Shown here: positions 5,208 to 10,552 of the stretch, in pieces
Position numbering within the stretch: the first letter of the stretch is position 1
Layout of the letters: the number at the start of each line of letters is the position of its first letter
Made by a program: the position numbers and the translations under genes
Source: an uncultured Lachnospiraceae bacterium
Lineage (GTDB): Bacteria > Bacillota > Clostridia > Lachnospirales > Lachnospiraceae
Direction of reading: 5' to 3'
DNA: 10,552 nucleotides
NCBI GenBank assembly: GCA_900313745.1
Contig: OMSM01000069.1
Span: 1 to 10,552 of the forward strand
Notes under the pieces: generated by a model
What the model saw: the letters and a program-made list of their open reading frames with translations, nothing else
Database searches by the model: none
What the model was told of the DNA's origin: nothing

Positions 5208-7742
5208 ATGTCAAGCTTTCGCGCAAAACTCGGCAGTGAACTTCTCATCAATGACGGAGGAATGGGCTCCCTGCTCCAGGCCAGGGGCCTGAAGGGCGGC
5301 GAGCTTCCCGAGCGCTGGAACGTCAGCCGTCCCGAGGATATCATTGCCGTCCACACGGCCTATCTCGAGGCCGGTGCGGACATGCTCACCACGAATACCT
5401 TCGGCGCGAATGCCCTGAAATACACCGATCCCGCCGAGCTCCGCGAGGTGGTGCGCCGGGGCGTTGAGCTTGCCGCGGAGGCGAGGAAACGCGCGGGACG
5501 TGTTCCCTCGCCTGCAGAACCTGCGGGCGCGGCATCCGCCTCTGATGACGGCTCCGCCCGCCGTCCCGCCTATATCGGGCTGGACATCGGCCCTACCGGA
5601 AAACTGCTCGCGCCGATGGGCGACCTGCCCTTCGAGCGCGCGGTGGAGCTCTTCTCCGAGGTCATCCGCACCGGCGCGGAGGCCGGCGCCGACTACGTCA
5701 TCATCGAAACCATGAGCGACAGCTACGAGGCCAAGGCCGCAGCCCTCGCCGCAAAAGAATCCTGCAGCCTGCCCGTCCTCGTCACCGTGACCTTCGATTC
5801 CAGGGGAAAACTCCTGACCGGGGGCACCGTGGATTCTGTCACCGCAATGCTTGAGGGCCTGAAGGTCGACGCCCTGGGCGTCAACTGCGGTCTCGGCCCG
5901 GTCCAGCTCCTTCCCATCGTGAAGCGCCTCACCGAGATCGCTTCCGTCCCCGTCGTCGTCAATCCCAACGCAGGCCTTCCCCGTTACGAGAACGGGGCGA
6001 CGGTCTACGACGTGGGGCCGGAGGAGTTTTCACAGGCAATGCTCGATATCGCGGCACTTGGCGTCCAGGTGATGGGCGGCTGCTGCGGCACGACTCCGGA
6101 CCATATCCGCGCTCTCGCCGCTGCGGTGCGTCCTCTGCCCTTCCGCCCTGCCGGAGAAAAGAGCATTACCCTCGTCACCTCCTTCTCCCGCGCGGTGGAA
6201 CTTGGAAAGCGCACCGTCATTATCGGCGAGCGGATTAACCCCACGGGAAAGAAGGCCTTCAAGCAGGCGCTTCGCGAAGGCAATATCGACTACATCCTTA
6301 ACGAGGGACTCGCCCAGGAAAATGCCGGTGCGGATATCCTTGACGTCAACGTCGGCCTCCCCGAAATCGATGAGCCGGCGATGATGGCCGAGGTCGTAAG
6401 CCGCCTCCAGGCTGTCACCCCCCTGCCCCTTCAGATCGACACCTCCGACCCGGAAGCCCTTGAGCGCGCGCTCCGCCTCTACAACGGCAAGGCCATGGTC
6501 AACTCCGTGAACGGCACGGCGGAGAGCATCGAAAAGGTCATGCCCGTCGTGGCCAAATACGGCGGCGTCCTGGTGGGCCTTGCTCTTGATGAGAACGGCA
6601 TCCCCGACTCCGCGGAGGACCGTGTCGCCGTCGCGCGGAGGATCTATGCCGCTGCGGAGAAATACGGCATTCCCGCCAAAGACATCGTCATTGATGCTCT
6701 CGCGCTCACCGTCTCTTCCGACGGCCGCTCGGCACTGACGACGCTGGAAACCTTGAGAAAACTGCATGCCGGGGAGGCAGGTTCCTCCGGCCTCTCCATT
6801 CTCGGCGTGTCCAATATCTCCTTCGGCCTTCCCCGCCGTGAGCTCGTGAACTCCGCCTTCCTCGGCATGGCAATGGAGTGCGGGCTCTCCGCGGCGATCA
6901 TGAACCCCTTAAGCCCGGAGATGATGAACGCCTACAGATCCTCCCTCGCCCTGCTCTCCATGGACGAAAACTGCATGGAGTACATCGCCGCCTGCGCCAA
7001 TATGCCTGCCGCCTCCTCTTCCGGGACAGCCGTCAGCGCCTCTCCGGCCCGGACTTCGCCCGCCGGAGGCAGCTCTGCTCCCGCTCTTCCGGGCCCCGGC
7101 TCCTCCCCTGAGGAGCTTGCCCGGGCACTCGCAGAGAGCGTAAAGCGAGGCCTGGCGGACCAGGCGGCACAGATCACGGAATCCGCTCTTTCCCATTTCG
7201 AGCCGCTGGATCTCATCAATGCCGCACTCATCCCCGCGCTCGACGAGGTCGGCAGGGGCTTCGAGAAGGGCACGGTTTTCCTTCCTCAGCTCCTTCTCTC
7301 GGCGGACGCGGCAAAAGCCGCCTTCGAGAAGATCAAGGAGAGCATGGCAGGGTCCGCCTCCGCCCCGAAGGGCAGAATCATCCTTGCCACGGTAAAGGGC
7401 GATATTCATGATATCGGCAAAAACATTGTGAAGGTGATGCTGGAGAACTACAGCTATGAGGTGATTGACCTGGGAAAGGACGTGCCCCCCGAGGTGATCG
7501 CGGATACCGCCGTCCGGGAGAATATCCGGCTCGTCGGACTCTCCGCCCTGATGACGACCACTGTCGTGAGCATGGAGGATACGATAAAGCTTCTCCGGAA
7601 GGTAAAGCCCGACACCCTGGTCGTCGTGGGCGGCGCGGTCATGACGGAGGAATATGCCGCGGCCATAGGCGCAGATTACTACGCCCCGGATGCCATGGCA
7701 ACCGTGCGGTACGCGGATTCGGTGTTTGGCGCGGAAATCTGA
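5208..7742 (+). CDS. metH: Cobalamin-dependent methionine synthase lacking the activation domain
   Basis: MetH transfers methyl from methyl-THF via methylcobalamin to homocysteine, making methionine and THF. The 844-residue protein has the homocysteine domain (about 1-310) with zinc ligands Cys227 (GVNCG) and Cys292/Cys293 (GGCCG). The pterin-binding domain follows (about 320-590, starting VIIGERINPTG at 337-347), then the helical cap (about 640-715). The Rossmann B12 domain (about 720-844) has DIHDIG (732-737, His734 being the lower cobalt ligand), SALMTTT (779-785) and VVGGA (806-810). Full-length E. coli MetH has about 1,230 residues; the missing C-terminal part is encoded by the preceding gene. 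Two unusual low-complexity stretches are present: 99-119 inside the homocysteine barrel, and 599-636 (Ala/Ser/Pro/Gly) between the pterin and cap domains. I start at 5208 because AAAGGA (5195-5200) lies 7 bases upstream and the in-frame ATG at 5139 would add 23 non-homologous residues. It is 90 bases downstream of its partner, last in the operon. Confidence 0.96.
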   Translation: MSSFRAKLGSELLINDGGMGSLLQARGLKGGELPERWNVSRPEDIIAVHTAYLEAGADMLTTNTFGANALKYTDPAELREVVRRGVELAAEARKRAGRVPSPAEPAGAASASDDGSARRPAYIGLDIGPTGKLLAPMGDLPFERAVELFSEVIRTGAEAGADYVIIETMSDSYEAKAAALAAKESCSLPVLVTVTFDSRGKLLTGGTVDSVTAMLEGLKVDALGVNCGLGPVQLLPIVKRLTEIASVPVVVNPNAGLPRYENGATVYDVGPEEFSQAMLDIAALGVQVMGGCCGTTPDHIRALAAAVRPLPFRPAGEKSITLVTSFSRAVELGKRTVIIGERINPTGKKAFKQALREGNIDYILNEGLAQENAGADILDVNVGLPEIDEPAMMAEVVSRLQAVTPLPLQIDTSDPEALERALRLYNGKAMVNSVNGTAESIEKVMPVVAKYGGVLVGLALDENGIPDSAEDRVAVARRIYAAAEKYGIPAKDIVIDALALTVSSDGRSALTTLETLRKLHAGEAGSSGLSILGVSNISFGLPRRELVNSAFLGMAMECGLSAAIMNPLSPEMMNAYRSSLALLSMDENCMEYIAACANMPAASSSGTAVSASPARTSPAGGSSAPALPGPGSSPEELARALAESVKRGLADQAAQITESALSHFEPLDLINAALIPALDEVGRGFEKGTVFLPQLLLSADAAKAAFEKIKESMAGSASAPKGRIILATVKGDIHDIGKNIVKVMLENYSYEVIDLGKDVPPEVIADTAVRENIRLVGLSALMTTTVVSMEDTIKLLRKVKPDTLVVVGGAVMTEEYAAAIGADYYAPDAMATVRYADSVFGAEI

Positions 7743-7754
7743 TAATAAACTGCC

Positions 7755-7780
7755 AAAAGGAATCGCTGTAGACTGACAGC
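7755..7780 (-). terminator. Weak terminator-like hairpin after the membrane protease gene
   Basis: On the minus strand GCTGT and ACAGC (plus 7776-7780 and 7765-7769) form a 5-bp stem with a 6-base loop, followed by GATTCC and TTTT (plus 7755-7758). The stem is short and the T run interrupted. It lies in the 73-base gap between the converging metH and protease genes. No better terminator is visible for metH. Confidence 0.3.
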
Positions 7781-7815
7781 ACGCACTAACAGCTCGGGCA
7801 CGCTCCCGCTCTGTC

Positions 7816-8436
7816 TTACCGCGCCGGAATTACGGATTTCAGCGTGCCCAGGAAGTCCAGGCCGGCGAGCTGCAGGACGAAGCACACCGCAAAAAGAATA
7901 ATCCATGTTCCGAGAATTCCCCGCAGGAAATTCTTCCAGTCCGCGCCGCTCAGCGTCATGTGAAGGACGAGGCAGACGATCAGGTACCAGAACAGGATGT
8001 GCTGCCAGGGCGCGTTCAGGGAGGGCAGAATGTACTGAAGAGACAGAAGCAGCGTCCCGATGCCGAACAGCACCGGTGCGACGGCGGAGAAGGAAAGCTG
8101 GAGGCCCTGCATGAGTTTTGACCCGCGGGGAACGATTCCCACCTGGCCGAGCGCACCGTCCCTGGGAATGATGGTGAAGCTTCTCACGCGCGCCCCGGTG
8201 AGGAGCGCCGCAATCGCGTGCGAAAGCTCGTGGTGGAGGACGCCCGGCACGGCGAGCCCGTTCGCGAAGATAAAGGCGAACCGGTTTCCGAAAACCGCGC
8301 CGAGGATGGTGTAGACTGCCTTCGAAACAAGGCTGAAGACAAAACCTGCCAGGGCGGTCAGCGTTAGAAGGACGACGGAGCCCAGAAGGCTGCCGCTTAA
8401 CATCGAAGAGGGATTGCTGATCATTTCCGGAATCAT
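7816..8436 (-). CDS. M50-like membrane metalloprotease (site-2-protease type)
   Basis: The 206-residue protein is very hydrophobic, with about four or five membrane segments (approximately 17-38, 53-67, 117-137, 146-162 and 173-193). The zinc motif HELSH (69-73, HExxH form) follows PGVLH, as in M50-type intramembrane proteases. Asp166 in TLSGADWKNF is a candidate third metal ligand, although the classic NPDG motif is absent. GALGQVGIVPRG (94-105) resembles the loop after the first catalytic helix in small clostridial members. These enzymes cut membrane-bound proteins, often anti-sigma factors or pheromone precursors; the substrate here is unknown. The chosen ATG (8436) has a perfect AAGGAG at 8443-8448, 6 bases upstream. 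A longer GTG start at 8481 (221 residues) is possible, but the site ahead of it is poorer (AAAGGGA, 10 bases away). The gene faces metH tail to tail and stands alone on its strand. Confidence 0.85.
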   Translation of the reverse strand: MIPEMISNPSSMLSGSLLGSVVLLTLTALAGFVFSLVSKAVYTILGAVFGNRFAFIFANGLAVPGVLHHELSHAIAALLTGARVRSFTIIPRDGALGQVGIVPRGSKLMQGLQLSFSAVAPVLFGIGTLLLSLQYILPSLNAPWQHILFWYLIVCLVLHMTLSGADWKNFLRGILGTWIILFAVCFVLQLAGLDFLGTLKSVIPAR

Positions 8437-8442
8437 CCACAT

Positions 8443-8448
8443 CTCCTT
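8443..8448 (-). promoter_or_regulatory. Ribosome binding site that decides the protease start
   Basis: AAGGAG on the minus strand, 6 bases from the ATG at 8436. It lies inside the longer GTG-initiated frame, which argues that the shorter start is used. Confidence 0.65.
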
Positions 8449-8481
8449 TATGCCAAAACTGCGCATCCGCGCAAATTCCAC

Positions 8482-8771
8482 TGCACAGCAGTCCCTTTCC
8501 CCCGCTGTTTATAAGAAGTCCCCAGTCCCGCCCTCGCTCCGCGGCTCATATCCGGTAGTAAGCCGTACATTCTGACCATGCGTTTGTGCGCGGTCCGGGC
8601 TTAACTGTAAAATGAGGATTCGGACCTCTGCCTGCCCGGGGCATACCATTGGTGGCAGCATATGCTGGCTGCCGTCAGCTTTGATATGCACATCCGCGGA
8701 GCTACCGTCTGTCTTAAGATTATCCGCCGGCCGGACGAGTTTTTGCCGCTCTCCGCACCGTATACCTTTTC
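8482..8771. other. Stretch without a convincing gene; several hairpins
   Basis: About 290 bases (335 if the protease starts at 8436) separate the DIP1984-family gene from the protease gene, both on the minus strand. A possible -10, TATAAA on the minus strand (plus 8508-8513), could serve the protease gene. The segment contains GGCAGC/GCTGCC (8654-8659 and 8668-8673) flanking the palindrome CAGCATATGCTG (8656-8667). It also has GGTCCG/CGGACC (8592-8597 and 8621-8626) and CCGGGC/GCCCGG (8595-8600 and 8634-8639). I recognise no RNA family here. A minus-strand frame is open across about 8509-8771, but it has no ribosome site, no family resemblance and weak codon bias. Confidence 0.5.
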
Positions 8772-9236
8772 TTACCTGGCCGTTTCGATCAGTTTTGTCT
8801 TCCAGTTGGTCTCCTGGAGGAGGTTGTCGAGCTCCCTGATCTCCTTTGCCATCGCGTCTGCCTTTTTCTGCAGCTCCGCGGCTTTCACCAGCGCCTTCAC
8901 CCTGATCTCGCTTCCCCTCGCCCTGTATGTGCTCTGCCCGGCGGTCTCCGCCGCATCCCTGTACGCGGAGAGCTTAAGCGTCAGCGCGTCCTTCCTTGCG
9001 ATGATGTCGGTCAGCGTCATCCCGCCGGCCTTCGTCCTGCAGTTGGTGAGATTGATCGCCGCCATCAGGATCTCCAGGCGCGATACCGCCTCGTCCAGTT
9101 CCGCGATCAGCTCCTTCGGTTCCTCCGCCGGATCCTCGCCCTCCTGGACAAGTATGCTGTTTGTGATTCTCCGCCGGAGTTCACTGATTTTGCGGTTTAA
9201 GTCCGCTCTTTCCTGCAATGCTTCCGCAAGCTTCAT
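8772..9236 (-). CDS. DIP1984 family (DUF6847, septicolysin-like) helical protein
   Basis: The 154-residue protein is almost entirely helical and highly charged, with no signal peptide or membrane segment. Its pattern matches the DIP1984/DUF6847 family: MKLAEALQERADLNRKISEL at the start, then ILVQEGEDPAEEPKELIAEL (28-47), INLTNCRTKAGGMTLTDIIA (61-80) and a C-terminal AELQKKADAMAKEIRELDNL ending in the conserved NW. Family members have been labelled septicolysin by homology, but a cytolytic role is not established, and a cytoplasmic protein built of long antiparallel helices is the safer description. The ATG at 9236 has a modest AGGGG site 7 bases upstream. It begins 13 bases after the stop of the GH28-fold gene, so the two are probably co-transcribed; no functional link between them is known to me. 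Confidence 0.85.
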   Translation of the reverse strand: MKLAEALQERADLNRKISELRRRITNSILVQEGEDPAEEPKELIAELDEAVSRLEILMAAINLTNCRTKAGGMTLTDIIARKDALTLKLSAYRDAAETAGQSTYRARGSEIRVKALVKAAELQKKADAMAKEIRELDNLLQETNWKTKLIETAR

Positions 9237-9249
9237 GGCTATACCCCTG

Positions 9250-10473
9250 TTATCCGTAAATTATCTCCGTGTTCTCATTTCCCTCCGCGAGCGGCTTCTC
9301 CGGATCCTGCATCGCCCCGTCGAAATCGCACGCCTCGAAGACAAGTTTTCCGTGAGGGCCGCAGCTCTTAAATGCCGAGGTGTGGAGGAATCCCCGGAAA
9401 GTACAGCGCGCAAAAGTCACGTCCTTGAGCGGAACCACCTCATGCTGCGCCCACGCGCAGGGGAAATCATACATGATAAGCTGGTCTATTCCCTCAAACG
9501 TACAGTCCTCGATCCGCCAGTTCCTGCTCTCCTCCTGTTTCGGATCCGCCTTGTGGGAGTAGAAGAGGAAGGCGTAGATCGTGTTGCGGCGGCCTGAAAC
9601 TCTGTGCACATATTTGCCGGGCCCGTCAAAACTGCACCTGCGCACGAGCATGTTCACCGCGCCCATTCTGAACGACTGACAGCTGGTGTTGAGCCTGCAG
9701 TCCTCTGCCAGGAGATTGCGGTTGTCGTAGCCGGCGATGCAGTCGTCGCCGGTCAGGAAGACGCAGTCCCTTATCCGGATATTCTCGCAGTGGTGGACGT
9801 CGATGCCGTCGTGCCCCGCGACAATCGAGATACCGCGGATATCTATGTTCGCGCAGTCATCAATCTGGTGCGCCCAGTTGGCGGAGTTCTCGACGCGGTA
9901 TCCGGAGAGCGAGATGTTCTCGCAGCGCGTTATCCGGATGCACATGGGACCGCGGAAGCGCTCCTCCCCGTCGGGATCGTAGCAGTCCGAGCCGTCGATC
10001 ACCGAGCCTTCATCGCCGGTGACTGACACGTTCTGCGCCCCGTAGGCAGTGATCAGAGCGTGGGTGTAGTACGGCGGAAGGTGCCAGAGCTCGATGTACT
10101 CCGGGTCATCCACGTAACCCAGGGTAGTGGGGAATCCGTAATTCGTGTAGTCCGAAAGATCAGTGCTCCCCTTCAGTCTTGCCCCGGTATTAAGATGAAG
10201 CGTCATATTGCTGTAAAGATGGATGCTCCCGGTGAGCCAGACCCCCTCGGGGATCACCACCTCACCGCCTCCGGCATCACGGCAGGCGTCGATCGCCGCC
10301 TGAATTGCTTCCGTACAGAGAGGACCGGAATCCGCGGGCGCGCCCTGCTTCCCTGCCTCGTATATGCGCCGCGCCTCCTCAAGGCCTGTCGTAAAGATCT
10401 TCTCCGGATCCGCGGGATTTTGTGCCGGCGTGGAGACCGCGCCGTAGTCCCTGATGTCAAACTTCTGAATCAT
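9250..10473 (-). CDS. GH28-fold (polygalacturonase-like) right-handed beta-helix protein
   Basis: The sequence follows glycoside hydrolase family 28 and its relatives. It begins IQKFDIRDYGAVS, has the helical TEAIQAAIDACRDAGGGEVV followed by IPEGVWLTGSIHL, then repeated beta-helix coils such as CENISLSGY, CANIDIRGI and CENIRIRDC. With the start at 10473 the protein has 407 residues. Numbering from the longer ATG at 10488, candidate catalytic acids are Asp227 in AGHDGID and Asp248/Asp249 in TGDDCIA, matching the NTD and DD motifs. The usual GHG is replaced by SCQSFRMG (269-276), and no RIK motif is visible. A segment of about 35 residues (20-57) is inserted between DYGAV and the first helix. 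There is no signal peptide, so any substrate would be an imported oligosaccharide. I prefer the ATG at 10473 because GGAGAG (10481-10486) is 7 bases upstream; the 10488 ATG has only a weak site. It is the first gene of a probable pair with the DIP1984-family gene. Enzymatic activity is uncertain. Confidence 0.85.
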   Translation of the reverse strand: MIQKFDIRDYGAVSTPAQNPADPEKIFTTGLEEARRIYEAGKQGAPADSGPLCTEAIQAAIDACRDAGGGEVVIPEGVWLTGSIHLYSNMTLHLNTGARLKGSTDLSDYTNYGFPTTLGYVDDPEYIELWHLPPYYTHALITAYGAQNVSVTGDEGSVIDGSDCYDPDGEERFRGPMCIRITRCENISLSGYRVENSANWAHQIDDCANIDIRGISIVAGHDGIDVHHCENIRIRDCVFLTGDDCIAGYDNRNLLAEDCRLNTSCQSFRMGAVNMLVRRCSFDGPGKYVHRVSGRRNTIYAFLFYSHKADPKQEESRNWRIEDCTFEGIDQLIMYDFPCAWAQHEVVPLKDVTFARCTFRGFLHTSAFKSCGPHGKLVFEACDFDGAMQDPEKPLAEGNENTEIIYG

Positions 10474-10480
10474 GATTCTG

Positions 10481-10486
10481 CTCTCC
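10481..10486 (-). promoter_or_regulatory. Ribosome binding site favouring the shorter GH28-fold start
   Basis: GGAGAG on the minus strand, 7 bases before the ATG at 10473. It overlaps the alternative ATG at 10486-10488, so only one of the two starts can use an upstream site of this quality. Confidence 0.55.
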
Positions 10487-10510
10487 ATGCCGAGCTCTTT
10501 GTGCGAGGCG

Positions 10511-10547
10511 CGCTCCGGGAAACTAAGGATGCAGTTTCCCGGCTGCG
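10511..10547. repeat. Perfect 10-bp inverted repeat upstream of the GH28-fold gene
   Basis: CCGGGAAACT (10515-10524) and AGTTTCCCGG (10533-10542) are exact inverted copies around an 8-base loop. After small unpaired gaps, CGC (10511-10513) and GCG (10545-10547) can extend the stem. It lies about 27 bases upstream of the nearest candidate start of the minus-strand gene. Neither side has a T tract, so it does not look like a simple intrinsic terminator. It could be a structured leader, an operator, or part of a terminator for a gene outside the window. Confidence 0.75.
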
Positions 10548-10552
10548 ATAAG

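Noticed and set aside
8509..8691. Small minus-strand frame in the spacer
   Set aside because: Its only start is a GTG with no Shine-Dalgarno site, and codon use lacks the strong third-position GC of neighbouring genes.
8662..9597. Plus-strand frame of about 311 codons across the DIP1984 and GH28-fold genes
   Set aside because: It is antisense to two recognised genes, spans their boundary, and has no ribosome site.

Overview
The window looks like chromosomal DNA from a GC-rich member of the Clostridia, most likely a Lachnospiraceae-type gut or rumen bacterium. This rests on gene content and order: metF, then a free-standing MetH activation-domain protein, then a MetH lacking its C-terminal domain, plus a clostridial-type two-domain lipoprotein, an M50-like membrane protease and a DIP1984/DUF6847 protein. 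Shine-Dalgarno sites are strong and GGAGG-like, and third codon positions are GC-rich. Taxonomy is inferred from these patterns; no database search was run. No insertion sequence, phage gene, CRISPR array, tRNA or rRNA was found.

Layout. 1-473 (+): 3' part of a GNAT acetyltransferase gene, interrupted in frame by a TAA. 536-1384 (-): an esterase-fold protein whose nucleophilic serine is replaced by alanine. 1581-2063 (+): an O6-alkylguanine DNA alkyltransferase. 2118-3281 (-): a secreted lipoprotein. 3282-3519: a divergent promoter region with good promoters for the lipoprotein and for the metF operon. 3520-7742 (+): metF, then the MetH activation-domain gene (4-base ATGA overlap), then metH. 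7816-8436 (-): a membrane metalloprotease. 8437-8771: a stretch without a convincing gene. 8772-10473 (-): a GH28-fold protein followed 13 bases later by a DIP1984-family gene. 10515-10542: a perfect 10-bp inverted repeat just upstream of that pair.

How the genes work together. The centre is a complete remethylation module. MetF reduces methylene-THF to methyl-THF. MetH transfers the methyl group through cobalamin to homocysteine, giving methionine. The separate activation protein would reductively remethylate oxidised cobalamin on MetH using SAM. The remaining genes are single-gene or two-gene units with no clear link to this pathway.

The sequence does not show an obviously new multi-gene system. 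The points most worth a second look are the single-codon GNAT interruption, the Ser-to-Ala change in an otherwise intact esterase, the GH28-like protein lacking the usual His and RIK residues, the recurrent loop insertions in four or five proteins, the TTTAA repeats in the metF leader, and the strong hairpin at the right edge.
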